Positions 13,001 through 22,365 of a stretch of DNA of 64,000 bases are shown here, piece by piece. This DNA is from Prochilodus magdalenae (Eukaryota; Chordata; Actinopteri; Characiformes; Prochilodontidae): the NCBI GenBank assembly GCA_024036415.1, contig JAMWET010003539.1:435001-499000 (forward strand), written 5' to 3'. How positions within the stretch are numbered: position 1 is the first letter of the stretch; each line of letters starts with the position of its first letter. The notes beneath the pieces were generated by a model. It was given only the letters and a program-made list of their open reading frames with translations. It did no database searches and was not told the origin of the DNA. Made by a program: the position numbers and the translations under genes.

Positions 13001-16000
13001 TGTTGTCATACTATAAGAATGTTTACGCTTTTGGCTTCCAACTGTCTATCTGAGCGCTGCGTCGCATTCAGGGCCCTCAAGAGCGCAGACAACGAACCTG
13101 TGATTATGATACTATGACGCTAAACTCAAGTGTCATATTAAACATCCAGCAAAGATTGATTCTTAAAATATGATACGATAACATAAGATAAGATAATTCT
13201 TTATACTGATCCCACAGTGGGGAAATTTGCAATGTTACAGCAGTACAGAGGAAAGATTACAGAAAAATATATAACAAAATAATAAAAATCTAAACCCTAA
13301 AGACAGGATTATGCTATGCAGTTTTATTGCACATAGAAATAAAAATAGACTAGTGTAGAAGTAGACTAGTGTAGAGATAGACTATTGTAGAATAGACTAG
13401 TGTAGAAATAGACCAGTGTAGAAATAGACTAGTGTAGAAGTAGACTAGTGTAGAGTTAGACTAGTGGAGAATAGACTAGTGTAGAGTTAGACTAGTGGAG
13501 AATAGACTAGTGTAGAGTTAGACTCGTAGAAATAGACTAGTGGAGAATAGACTAGTGTAGAGATAGACTAGTGTAGAGTTAGACTCATGTAGAAATAGAC
13601 TAGTGGAGAATAGACTAGTGTGGAAATAGACTAGTGAAGAAATAGACTAGTGGAGAATAGACTAGTGTAGAATAGACTGGTGTAAAAATAGACTAGTGTA
13701 GAATAGACTAGTGTAGAATAGACTAGTGTAGGAATAGACTAGTGTAGGAATAGACTAGTGTAGAAATAGACTAGTGTGGAAATAGACTACTGTAGGAATA
13801 GACTAGAGGAGCAAGTAGAAACACACAAAAAACCTACAGCATATCACCGAGAATAGACTAGTGTAGAATAGACTGGTGTAAAAATAGACTAGTGTAGGAA
13901 TAGACCAGTGTAGGAATAGACTAGTGTAGAAATAGACTAGTGTGGAAATAGACTACAGTGATTGACTCTGCTGTAAGAGGACCGTTACAGTGATCAACTC
14001 TGCTGTAGAGATAGACTACTGTAGGAATAGACCGTTAGTGTCAACTCTGCTGAATAGGGACTAGTGATGTAGGAATAGACAGTTACAGTGTAGGAATAGA
14101 TCTAGTGTGCTGGTAAGAAACAGTGATCGACTAGTGTGGAAATAGACTGGTGTAGAGATAGACTACTGAGGGGAGCACATCACCGGACCGTTACAGTGAT
14201 CAACTCTGCGGTAAGAGGACCGTTACAGTGATCAACTCTGCGGTACGAGGACCGTTACAGTGATCAACTCTGCTGTAAGAGGACCGTTACAGTGATCAAC
14301 TCTGCGGTACGAGGACCGTTACAGTGATCAACTCTGCTGTAAGAGGACCGCTACAGTGATCAACTCTGCGGTAAGAGGACCGTTACAGTGATCAACACTG
14401 CTGTAAGAGGACCGTTACAGTGATCAACTCTGCTGTAAGAGGACCGTTACAGTGATCAACTCTGCGGTAAGAGGACCGTTACTGCTGTCGAGAGATGGCT
14501 GTCAGTGATAAAAACTGCTGTAAGGTAAGTTACAGGGACAACTCTGCGTACAGTGATCAACTCTGCGGTACGAGGACCGTTACAGTGATCAAAACTGTAA
14601 GAGGACCGTTACAGTGAGACTCTGCTGTAAGTGATCGACTCTGCTGTAAGAGGACCGTTACAGTGATCATACAGTACAAGATCGACTCTGCAGCAAGAGG
14701 ACCGTTACAGTGATCGACCTGCGGTAAGAGGACCGTTACAGTGATAAACTATGCGGTAAGAGGACCGTTACAGTGATCAACATTGCTGTAAGAAGACCGT
14801 TACAGTGATCAACTCTGCTGTAAGAGGACTGTTACAGTGATCAACCCTGCGGTACGAAGACCGTTACAGTGATCAACTCTGCGGTAAGAAGACTGTTACA
14901 GTGATAAACTATGCGGTAAGAGGACCGTTACAGTGATCAACTCTGGGGTAAGAGGACCGTTACAGTGATAAACTATGCGGTACGAGGACCATTACAGTGA
15001 TCAACTGTGCAGCAAGAGGACCGTTACAGTGATCGACCTGCTGTAAGAGGACCGTTACAGTGATCGACTCTGCTGTAAGAGGACCGTTACAGTGATCGAC
15101 TCTGCTGTAAGAGGACCGTTACAGTGATCGACTCTGCTGTAAGAGGACCGTTACAGTGATCAACCCTGCGGTAAGAGGACCGTTACAGTGATCAACTCTG
15201 CTGTAAGAGGGCCGTTACAGTGATCGACTCTGCTGTAAGAGGACCGTTACAGTGATCGACTCTGCTGTAAGAGGACCGTTACAGTGATCGACTCTGCGGT
15301 AAGAGGACCGTTACAGTGATCAACTCTGCTGTAAGAGGACCGTTACAGTGATCGACTCTGCTGTAAGAGGACCGTTACAGTGATCAACTCTGCTGTAAGA
15401 GGACCGTTACAGTGATCGACTCTGCTGTAAGAGGACCGCTACAGTGATAAACTCTGCTGTAAGAGGACCATTACAGTGATCGACTCTGCTGTAAGAGGAC
15501 CGTTACAGTGATCAACTCTGCTGTAAGAGGACCGTTACAGTGATCAACTCTGCTGTAAGAGGACCGTTACAGTGATCGACTCTGCTGTAAGAGGACCATT
15601 ACAGTGATCGACTCTGCTGTAAGAGGACCGTTACAGTGATAAACTCTGCTGTAAGAGGACCGTTACAGTGATCAACTCTGCTGTAAGAGGGCCGTTACAG
15701 TGATCGACTCTGCTGTAAGAGGACCGTTACAGTGATAAACTCTGCTGTAAGAGGACCATTACAGTGATCGACTCTGCTGTAAGAGGACCGTTACAGTGAT
15801 CAACTCTGCTGTAAGAGGGCCGTTACAGTGATAAACTCTGCTGTAAGAGGACCGTTACAGTGATCGACTCTGCTGTAAGAGGACCGTTACAGTGATCAAC
15901 CCTGCGGTAAGAGGACCGTTACAGTGATAAACTCTGCTGTAAGAGGACCGTTACAGTGATCAACTCTGCTGTAAGAGGACCGTTACAGTGATAAACTATG

Positions 16001-17292
16001 CGGTAAGAGGACCGTTACAGTGATCAACCCTGCTGTAAGAAGACCGTTACAGTGGTCAACCCTGCGGTAAGAGGACCGTTACAGTGATAAACTGTGCAGC
16101 AAGAGGACCGTTACAGTGATCAACGGCATAAAACAGATCTCAGGGTCAAAGGTCACATCCAGGTTCCCTACTTCAGGTTAGATATTCATGGCTAAGGAAC
16201 AAAGTCTGTCATAAAGCAGCTTTCTCAGAGCTCTAGCACCGAGAAACAGCATGTTGTAGAAAATGTTCCGACATCCGCTGAGAAATATCTGACACCCATG
16301 CAAAGAGAAAAGCAAAGGCCCTAAAGCTGACCCCTGCAGTACTCCACAGGAATCAACGATTTCCCAATGAAACCAGGACCGTCTGTATGTTAGGTACGAG
16401 GTAAACCACTCTAAAACTGTGCCAGGAAGGCCCACCCAGCATTCCAGAGGTGGATTAGAAGGAATCAGCTAAGCATTTAATGTAGGTGTAATCGGTGTGC
16501 GTGACTTACGGCTCAGACAGGAGGACATTCCTTTGAAGGGTTTGCGGTGAGCCTGTTGGCTTATGATACTGGTATTGTCATGTGGTTAATTTTTAATGGT
16601 ACAGTAATTAGCTGGCGCTGCAGGCAGCAGGTGTATTCGCACAAACAGTGTTAAGGCAAGATCTACTTACGAACGACCTGCACAAACAGGGAAGCAGACG
16701 TCTGGTCTCCGTTTCCATCCGTGACGGTGATGACATACAAGCCTTGATCGCTGCCTCTGACGTTAATCAGCCTTAGTCGTGCTCGGCCATTCTCCACAGA
16801 TATCCGTGCCTTGTCAGTCGGCTCATCATTTGTCACCAGCCTGTTCTCTGTAGAGTCCACCTTACGATCCCATGTGACCAGGCGTATGTATTCTCCGGGT
16901 CGGAGTTCAAACTTAGCATCCAGAACCAGCACGTTGTTCAGTCCTACATTGATGGGCCCCTTATTCAGAAACCTCACAGACAGGCCCGAACACCTCCACA
17001 CCACTGGAGAGAAGATGGAGGTAGTGTCAGAATCATGGAGAGTATATACAAGCACAGTATGAACACCCAGCATCGGAAGAACACCTGCACAAACAGCTGC
17101 ACCCGGACCCATTTACACCAAACCACCTCAGCATGCATCTCAACCACTGGATTCTGTGGCAAATTTTAAAAACTGGGTGGGGCTCCCCTTCAAACACTAA
17201 ACCAATATACAATCTGCATTATACATTCATATTTACTTACATGCTGCAGCGATCCAACAACGCACCAAACAAGTCATCCTGAAGAACGCCAT
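6907..17292 (-). CDS. CD48/CD58-like two-Ig-domain surface protein gene
   Basis: Four coding exons joined in phase: 17241-17292 (signal peptide), 16671-17003 (V-like domain), 7131-7358 (Ig domain with a Cys pair), 6907-7064 (stalk and C-terminal hydrophobic segment, stop). Summed length is 771 bases, 256 residues plus stop. All introns are phase 1 with GT-AG ends. A V-like domain without the usual cysteine pair, then a disulfide Ig domain, then a short stalk ending in a hydrophobic segment with no cytoplasmic tail, resembles CD48/CD58 (SLAM/CD2 family). HEPACAM-like proteins share the cysteine-less V domain but have longer tails. It probably acts outside the cell in cell-cell recognition, anchored by GPI or by a tailless membrane helix. 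The family call is inferred from architecture; ortholog not determined. Confidence 0.75.
7131..7358 (-). CDS. Ig gene 1, exon 3: disulfide Ig domain
   Basis: Symmetric phase 1-1 exon of 228 bases (76 residues). Key residues: LSLDC in strand B, FSWWVDG with the core Trp in strand C, LHLSGSL, and NYTCIITSS with the second Cys in strand F. Sequons NRT, NHS and NYT suggest N-glycosylation. The domain is short, like a C2-type domain. The acceptor follows a pyrimidine-rich TCTGTCTCACACAAACAG; the donor is G|GTAACA. If the next 66-base intron is retained, translation stops after about 17 further codons, giving a form without the membrane segment. Confidence 0.85.
7408..8130. mobile_element. Palindromic MITE, family A, copy 2
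   Basis: Inverted-halves MITE as at 1828-2441. Its left end (AGGTACACCTCCTTGTATC) lies about 50 bases from the splice acceptor of the Ig exon at 7358, inside intron 2 of gene 1. The middle holds four to five imperfect copies of the 14-base CACAGGACGCTGCC motif at about 7853-7925. The right end is truncated. Confidence 0.8.
8131..8922. other. Intron sequence with unclassified interspersed repeat
   Basis: Part of gene 1 intron 2. 8220-8640 resembles a diverged fish repeat (CACTGTTTTGAAAACAGTCT hairpin, later CTGGTACAGGAACACC), but no borders or coding potential could be set. Confidence 0.35.
8923..9476. mobile_element. Non-autonomous DNA transposon, family B
   Basis: The left end has ACACTATATGGACACCTCTA and the right end has CCCAATAGTTTTGTCCATGT, consistent with diverged inverted ends of a common fish element. 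The interior (TATGGAGCTGGATCCTCATT, then CTTGGGGTGCTGAAGCAATA) is non-coding. It lies in intron 2 of gene 1. Confidence 0.6.
9477..10020. repeat. Degenerate AT-rich tandem repeat
   Basis: Loose repetition of a unit around 25-35 bases built on TTCATTCAATATAC and ACATTCATTCCATATACA. Short frames here are artefacts. Confidence 0.7.
10021..10529. other. Intron sequence, no supported gene
   Basis: GC-richer stretch within gene 1 intron 2. Small frames on both strands have no recognisable domain. It may belong to the transposon family C copy that follows. Confidence 0.3.
10530..10960 (+). mobile_element. Transposon family C, copy 1 (HTH-containing)
   Basis: Carries the block GATCCATAGATTGGGAAGAG, then GTGTGAAGGAAGTAGCTGAA and TCTACCAGCAGTGGGG, shared with 27930-28240, 30060-30410 and, reversed, 47400-48020. 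In the best copy this encodes [20 protein letters not shown], a helix-turn-helix-like stretch as in transposase N-termini. The frame is broken here. Confidence 0.6.
11215..11469 (-). mobile_element. tRNA-type SINE body with LINE-like tail
   Basis: On the minus strand, starting 10-15 bases after a 5S-like sequence: GGGGCAGTCGTGGGCTGG (A-box-like), GGTTCGATTCCC (B box), CCTTGAGCAAGGCACCTAAC, and a 3' end with TTTCCCCACTGTGGGATCAA, the tail type shared with a non-LTR element. A second copy without the 5S part lies at 28790-28985. It sits within gene 1 intron 2. Confidence 0.75.
11470..11590 (-). rRNA. 5S rRNA-like sequence (pseudogene or SINE head)
   Basis: Near full-length 5S rRNA on the minus strand: starts GCTTACAGCCATACCACCCT, retains TCTCGTCCGATCTCGGAAGC, AAGCAGGGTCGGGCCTGG, TTAGTACTTGG and GGGAGACCGCCTGGGAATAC, and ends GCTGTAAGCTT. 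Both internal promoter regions (A box AAGCTAAGCAGGGTC, C box) look intact. Differences include CTGAGAGCGCTCAATC in place of the usual CTGAGCACGCCCGATC. There is no clean T-run terminator after it; instead a tRNA-type SINE begins almost at once, suggesting a SINE head or transcribed pseudogene rather than a working 5S gene. Confidence 0.85.
11591..11874. other. Intron sequence, nothing recognised
   Basis: Unique-looking spacer upstream (in the minus sense) of the 5S-like sequence. No gene supported. Confidence 0.3.
11875..12310. mobile_element. Unclassified interspersed repeat, family D, copy 1
   Basis: Shares long diverged similarity with 58246-58680: CATTTGGGCTGCTAGTCCAG, TTTATATCCAGAAAGTGAGC, GGGTGGCGCCATTGTTGCCC and ACCTACTATTGTTTGGTTCC. 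No coding domain; type of element unknown. Confidence 0.6.
12355..12590. mobile_element. Foldback MITE, family E, copy 1
   Basis: Begins TCATCGCTGTCCAAAGAAAA and carries GGTTTTTGGCCTCTCCTGTA and GCCATTTTGGAGAT. In complete copies (46998-47252, 52793-53047) the ends are inverted repeats (CGCTGTCCAAAGAAAAACAG and TTTTTCTTTGGGCAGCGATG). The far end of this copy is lost. Confidence 0.7.
12591..13165. other. Intron sequence, nothing recognised
   Basis: Within gene 1 intron 2. Short frames at 12793-13117 show no domain. Confidence 0.3.
13166..13260 (-). mobile_element. SINE/LINE 3' tail with TTATC repeats
   Basis: Contains AAGATAAGATAATTCTTTAT and CTGATCCCACAGTGGGGAAA, which on the minus strand read as a retrotransposon 3' end finishing in TTATCTTATCTTATG. 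A similar tail occurs at 29415-29490. Confidence 0.6.
13335..13965. repeat. 16-bp minisatellite
   Basis: Tandem array of AGACTAGTGTAGAAAT and variants (GTGGAGAAT, GTAGAGTT), about 38 copies, becoming irregular near 13800-14160 where it interleaves with the next array. Confidence 0.9.
13966..16125. repeat. 32-bp minisatellite
   Basis: About 65 tandem copies of a 32-base unit, AAGAGGACCGTTACAGTGAT followed by CAACTCTGCTGT, with CGACTCTGC and AAACTATGC variants. Irregular at the left end (13966-14700), where units of the neighbouring 16-bp array are mixed in. No unique spacers between units, so it is not CRISPR-like. It occupies the last part of gene 1 intron 2 before the V exon in genomic order. 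Confidence 0.95.
16140..16470 (-). pseudogene. Non-LTR retrotransposon reverse transcriptase fragment
   Basis: The minus-strand frame contains GLPGTVLEWFTSYLTYRRSW, CGVLQGSALGPLLFSLHGC and ARALRKLLYDRLCSL, recognisable as the fingers/palm of a LINE-type reverse transcriptase (the conserved GVPQGSVLGPLLF motif). The YADD catalytic box is missing and the frame is short, so it is a dead fragment. Confidence 0.8.
16671..17003 (-). CDS. Ig gene 1, exon 2: V-like domain without disulfide
   Basis: A 333-base, phase 1-1 exon (111 residues). The acceptor follows CCATCTTCTCTCCAG; the donor is C|GTAAGT. The domain reads GLSVRFLNKGPINVGLNNVL, LRPGEYIRLVTWDRK with the core Trp, ARISVENGRARLRLINV, and SDQGLYVITVTDGNGDQ. 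The strand B and strand F positions that usually hold cysteines are Leu/Val/Ile, as in the N-terminal domains of CD2/CD48/CD58, CEACAMs and HEPACAM. An upstream ATG in the same frame lies in the intron and is not needed. Confidence 0.85.
17241..17292 (-). CDS. Ig gene 1, exon 1: signal peptide
   Basis: ATG at 17292-17290 opens MAFFRMTCLVRCWIAAA, and the exon ends one base into the next codon at 17241 before a strong donor (GTAAGT). Joining to the V exon gives Leu-Val-Trp-Arg at the junction. The hydrophobic stretch spanning the junction fits a secretory signal. A splice-acceptor-like TTTGTTCTCCAG lies upstream and ends at 17343, so the exon may start at 17342 and a 5' untranslated exon may lie farther upstream. 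Confidence 0.65.
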
Positions 17293-17342
17293 TGTGCTGA
17301 GGGAACCAACACTGGCATGACAACCCACATAGCATCAGAAAC

Positions 17343-17570
17343 CTGGAGAACAAAGAGCGGGGATGAAGAGGCAGCTTTGTCCAGTGGCTAGCAGCTTGTG
17401 TGGAATTCACGTGTGGGATGTCTGAATGGCTCAGTATATATGAGCTAATAAGAAAAGCAATGCTACTATGCTAGGCTAACATGCTAACACGCATTTTGAA
17501 GCTAATTGTGTTGCATGTATTGTTTTTTGTTTGTTTGTTTTTGTTTGTTTGTTTTTGTTTGCTCCAGGAA
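17343..17570. other. Upstream flank of Ig gene 1
   Basis: No promoter element could be placed. A TTTG-rich microsatellite lies at 17520-17565. Confidence 0.3.
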
Positions 17571-17576
17571 TTCCTT

Positions 17577-17938
17577 TTGCTCTGGTTTGTTTGCTTCTTA
17601 AACCACTCCCAGCCTTCTGTCATTTCGCTCAGGGCGTCTCCCCAAACACTAATCCACAGCCATACTGACCCGCACTCCTCTATGTGTCGTTTAATCATCC
17701 CTCGCTCCTCCCATAGACTCCCAATAATTTTCAGGCCATTCAAACCCTATTGGTTCCTCTAACCATCGGCCACCAAACTGAAAGTTCTCGCTCAGCAGAG
17801 ATCCCCAAACACTAATCCACAGCCACACTGACCCACACTCCTCTATGTGTTGTTTAATCATCCCTCGTTCCTCCCATAGACTCCTATTCAAACCCTATTG
17901 GTTCCTCTAACCATCGGCCACCAAACTGTAAGTACTCA
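17577..17938. repeat. 150-bp satellite, about two units
   Basis: Two tandem copies of the unit with CTCAGGGC/AGATCCCCAAACAC, CCACAGCCATACTGACCCG, CGTTTAATCATCCCTCG and CTCCCATAGACTCCCA, then TTGGTTCCTCTAACCATCGG. The main array of the same unit is at 19880-21160. Confidence 0.85.
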
Positions 17939-18172
17939 CTTTGTTTTTGTTTGCTTGCATGTTTGTTTTTTGTTTGTTGTTGTTTGTTTGTTTGTTTTTG
18001 TTTGCTTGCATGTTTGTTTTTTGTTTGTTGTTGTTTGTTTGTTTTTGTTTGCTTGCATGTTTGTTTTTTGTTTGTTTGTTTGTTTGTTTTTGTTTGCCTG
18101 CATGTTTGTTTTTGTTTGTTTGTTTTGTTTTTGTTTGTTTGTTTTTGTTTGCTTGCTTGTTTGTTTTTGATT
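17939..18172. repeat. TTTG/TTTGC microsatellite
   Basis: Runs of TTTGTTTG broken by GCTTGCATG, in an imperfect higher-order unit of about 60 bases. Frames across it (Phe/Cys/Leu or Lys/Gln/Thr) are artefacts. Confidence 0.9.
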
Positions 18173-18676
18173 CCTAGACAAGGGGTTTTTGTTTGGTACA
18201 AGAAAAGTAGATGCATGGACATAAAGGAACAGTGGAACAGAGATCCCTTCCCTTCCCTTCCTATCCACCTTGTTTGTGTATCCCTTCTGGAGCTACTACA
18301 AACTAAGACCTTCCTGGAGAAAGAACCGTCCGTCACTCAAGCTTCAAAAGACTATGACTTCCCACTGGCTTTAAGTTACCATGTGTACATATGTAAATAC
18401 TGGTGCTGTGTTTTTTCTTTATTTCTTTTTTTTTTCTCTTTTTTTCTAATACGTTTTGTTAATTATCTTTGAAGTGGGAGGGAGGTTACATGTGACATGC
18501 CGAGAGAGACATAATTCCTACAAAACCGACACATTAAAGGAGCAATATGCAAAATGATGTATTCAATATTTAGGATTTTTGGTTTGAAATGTTCAAAAAT
18601 AAACTAAGATTATAAAAGAGGATGTGAAGAAACAACATTTCAGATCGTATTTTTCAAACACGTCATAAAATCTACT
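18173..18676. other. Spacer, nothing recognised
   Basis: No gene. It may be the remnant of a retroposed copy, but no domain or clear end is visible. Confidence 0.25.
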
Positions 18677-19545
18677 GGTGTGTTAGTGTGTGTTGGGCTG
18701 GTGTGAGTGGATCAGACACAGCAGTGCTGCTGGAGTGTTTAGACACTGGGTCCTCTCGCTGTCCACTCTGGTTATCCTCTAGTCCTGAGTCAGTGGTCAC
18801 AGGACGCTGCCCACAGGACGCTGCCCACAGGACGCTGCCCACAGGATGCTACCCATAGGACGCTGCCCACAGGACGCTGCCCACAGGACACTGCCCACAG
18901 GACACTGCCCACAGGACGCTGCCCATAGGATGCTGCCCACAGGACGCTGCCCCACAGGACGCTGCCCACAGGACGCTGCCCACAGGACACTGCCCACAGG
19001 ACGCTGCCCATAGGATGCTGCCCATAGGATGCTGCCCACAGGACGCTGCCCCACAGGACGCTGCCCCACAGGATGCTGCCCATAGGACGCTGCCCACAGG
19101 ACGCTGCCCACAGGACGCTGCCCACAGGAGGCTGCCCACAGGACGCTGCCCACAGGACGCTGCCCACAGGACGCTGCCCACAGGAGGCTGCCCACAGGAG
19201 GCTGCCCACAGCACGCTGGCTGGATAGTTTTGGTTGGTGGATGATTCTCAGTGCAGTAGTGAGACTGAGGTGTCCAGCAGCACTGCTGTGTCTGATCCAC
19301 TCACACTAGCACCACACACACTAACACCACCACCACCACGTCAGCGTCACTGCAGTGCTGAGAATGATCCACCACCCACATCATACCTGCTCTGTGGTGG
19401 TCCTGTGGGGGTCCTGACCATTGGTGGGGTCCAGATGGACTACAGTCTGGACCTGTAGAACTACAGAGTGTCCTATATGGTCGGTGGAGCTGATGTAATG
19501 GACAGTGAGTGTAGATAAAGGGAGGTGTAGCTAATGACGTGGGCG
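18677..19545. mobile_element. Palindromic MITE, family A, copy 3, with expanded core
   Basis: Left half from about 18677 (GTGTGAGTGGATCAGACACA), right half to about 19545 (GGTCGGTGGAGCTGATG and AGGGAGGTGTAGCTAATGAC). The centre, a short stretch in other copies, is expanded here into a 14-bp array (18795-19212). Confidence 0.8.
18795..19212. repeat. 14-bp minisatellite inside a MITE
   Basis: About 30 copies of CACAGGACGCTGCC with variants CATAGGATGCTGCC, CACAGGACACTGCC and a 15-base form with an extra C. The same motif occurs 1-5 times at the matching position in MITE copies near 1974, 7853 and 45215. Frames across it ([13 protein letters not shown]) are artefacts. Confidence 0.95.
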
Positions 19546-19879
19546 CTGGGTGTACACAGGTGTTTGTGTACACATGCAGGAACAGTAAACACAGCTGCCG
19601 AGCACGGAAATGAAACACGTCAGTCATTTCATGCGAGGCTAAGAAGCTGCCGCAGGTAATGAAAGAGACGAGATTGCAGACACACCTGTGTGGTCGGAGG
19701 GCAGCCCGTCTACCTGCCTGTCTGCCCTTCCTTTCATGAGGTTCCTTCGACAAAGCCTTTGATGTTCGGCTAAAGTTAGCTGTGCATCATGGAAGAAAGT
19801 TCAGATAAGAGAGGAATGCAGTGTGACGTCGTGCGCAGATTTAACGCCACTGAAAACAAAGATCCGGTTTTTCGGATAT
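19546..19879. other. Spacer, nothing recognised
   Basis: Unique-looking sequence; no gene or repeat border identified. Confidence 0.3.
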
Positions 19880-21160
19880 AGGAATTCCAGGAATTCCTTT
19901 TGCTCTTGTTTGTTTACCTCCTAAACCACTCCCAGTCTTCTTTCATTTCCCATTCAAACCTACTTCTTTTCATTACCCAACTGCGTGCACTCGCTCAGGG
20001 TGGATCCCCAAACACGAATCCCCAGTCATCCTGAGCTGCACTCCTCTGTGTGTCATCCCTTAATCATCCCTCACTCCTCCCATAGACTCCCATTTAAACC
20101 TTATTGGTTCCTCTAACCATCGGCCAACAAACTGAAAGTACTCGCTCAGGGCGGATCCCCAAATTCTAATGCACAGCCATACTGACCCGCACTCCTCTAT
20201 GTGTCGTTTAATCATCCCTCGTTCCTCCCATAGACTCCCATTCATTTTCACCCCAATCAATCTCTATTGGTTTCTCTAATCATCGGCCAGCAAACTGAAA
20301 GTACTCGCTCAGGGCAGATCCCCAAACACTAATCATACTGACCCGCACTCCTCTATGTGTCGTTTAATCATCCCTCGTTCCTCCCATAGACTCCCATTCA
20401 ATCCTTATTGGTTTCTCTAATTATCGGCCACCAAACTGAAAGAACTCACTCAGAGCAGATCCCCAAACACTAATCCACAGACATACTGACCCGTACTCCT
20501 CTATGTGTTGTTTAATCATCCCTTGTTCCTCCCATAGACTCCCATTCAAACCCTATTGGTTCCTCTAACCATCGGCCAACAAACTGAAAGTACTCACTCA
20601 GGGCCGATCCCTCAAACACTAATCCACAGCCATACTCACCTGCACTCCTCCTCTATGTGCCGTTTAATCATCCCTCGTTCCTCCCATAGACTCCCAATAA
20701 TTTTCACCCCATTTAAACCCTATTGGTTCCTCTAACCATCGGCCACCAAACTGAAAGTATTTGCTCAGGGCAGATCCCCAAACACTAATCCACAGGCATA
20801 CTGACCCACACTCCTCTATAAGTTGTTTAATCATCCCTCGTTCCTCCCATAGACTCCCATTCAAGCCCTATTGGTTCCTCTAACCATCAGCCACCAAAGT
20901 GAAAGTACTCGCTTAGGGCAGATCCCCAAACACTAATCCACAGCCATACTGACCTGCACTCCTCTACCAGTTGTTTAATCATCCCTCATTTTTCCCATAG
21001 ACTCCCATTCAAAACCTATTGGTTCCTCTAACCATTGGCCACCAAAGTGAAAGTACTCGCTCAGGGCAGATTCCCAAACACTAATCCACAGACATACGAC
21101 CCACACTCCTCTATGTTTAGTTTAATCATCCCATATTCCTCCCATAGACTCCCATTCATT
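19880..21160. repeat. 150-bp satellite array
   Basis: About eight tandem units of 140-167 bases, marked by the CTCAGGGC-AGATCCCCAAAC box at about 19993, 20143, 20306, 20446, 20596, 20763, 20909 and 21058. Each unit continues CACTCCTCTATGTGTCG, TTTAATCATCCCTC, CATAGACTCCCATTC and GGTTCCTCTAACCATCGGCC. Short minus-strand frames recurring in each unit are not genes. Confidence 0.92.
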
Positions 21161-22144
21161 TTTCTAGTAACATTCTTAGCACATTAGCTGTGCAGTCAAC
21201 TGCATATTCTTCGGGTCATTTGTACTGTGCAGTTCTTTCTTTGTATCAAAGTAACACTGAGGATGTGATATTACATAAGGCTTATTTATATTAAGACCAT
21301 ACTAATTCAGTTTTAATGTTAATTAGATATGTTAATGAGATGTTAATGAGATAAAGCAGTCTAGGGTAATACAGAAGTAGCTGCCGGTGATAAATGGTCT
21401 TCCCAGTTCTCAGAGATGATTGAGTTTGAACAGCTGAACCGTATTTGGCTTCATTTCGAAGCGTCACTATAAATCTTCAACAGGCGTGACTAGTTCTATT
21501 TGCCATGCGCTGGTGAGGTCATTCCAAACATGCGGGAAACGTGTGGAAGCATGGTTTGAGCTTTGGACCCTGAGCTGGAAATTCAACCAGACCAGCCGGG
21601 AGAGTAGGGTAAAGCGAAAGTGTATTGGGAACCAGTAAACACGCACCCTAACCCTCGTCTAGCTGAGAGAGCCTTAGCTTCAGGACCCTCTGGGTGGGAG
21701 TGCCACCATTGGAGCAGGTTCCCGGTTATCTGTGTGTAACCGGGGGGTGATGGAGCTGTGCCCAGATAACATGTAACCTTCAGACAGACGTGTACACACT
21801 CACACAACAGTTCCTAAAATAAATAGCCTAGGCACGTACATGGCTACGCACTGGCGGCTACGACCTTCCCCACCGCTCCACCGCGCGGATGGAACTTATT
21901 ACTGAGTGGGTTAAGAAGTTAGTTACAAAGTCACAAAGTACTCACCCCTCGTCACGTCTTCCCCCTAAATACAGCCTACTCTGAGATCACATGGCCCACA
22001 CCAGACCTGGCGTGACTGTAACTGTACACAGTGCTGCCCTATTATTAGACTCCTGGTCATTTGATTATATGGACACCTGCTAGGACCAACTAAGCTCTGG
22101 CCTGGTCTAGTCACTGACCATACAGGACACTCTGTAGTTCTATA
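21161..22144. other. Spacer, no supported gene
   Basis: Diverged sequence without a recognisable gene. Small frames on the minus strand at 21583-21807 and 21965-22159 show no domain. Confidence 0.3.
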
Positions 22145-22365
22145 GTTCCAGCACCACACACACTAACACCACCACATCAGTGTCACGGCAGTGCTGAGAA
22201 TGATCCACCTCCCACATAATATCTGCTCTGTGGGGGTCTTGTGGGGGTCCTGCCCATTGAAGAACAGGGTAATACAGTATACAGAGAAACAGATGGACTA
22301 CAGGCTGGACCTGTAGAAGTTCAGAGTGTCCTGTATGGTCAGTGGAGCTGACAGCTGTAGATAAA
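22145..22365. mobile_element. Palindromic MITE, family A, half copy
   Basis: Right half only: CACCACACACACTAACACC, TGCTGAGAATGATCCACC, GAAGAACAGGGTAATACAG, GTCAGTGGAGCTGACAG. It runs directly into the GT-rich array that follows. Confidence 0.8.

Noticed and set aside
13335..16125. Regular 32-base repeats resembling a CRISPR array
   Set aside because: Units are directly adjacent with no unique spacers, and the window is vertebrate DNA.
18790..19300. Several minus-strand frames of 120-167 codons with a [13 protein letters not shown] repeat
   Set aside because: Frames arise from the 14-bp minisatellite, which is open in several frames.
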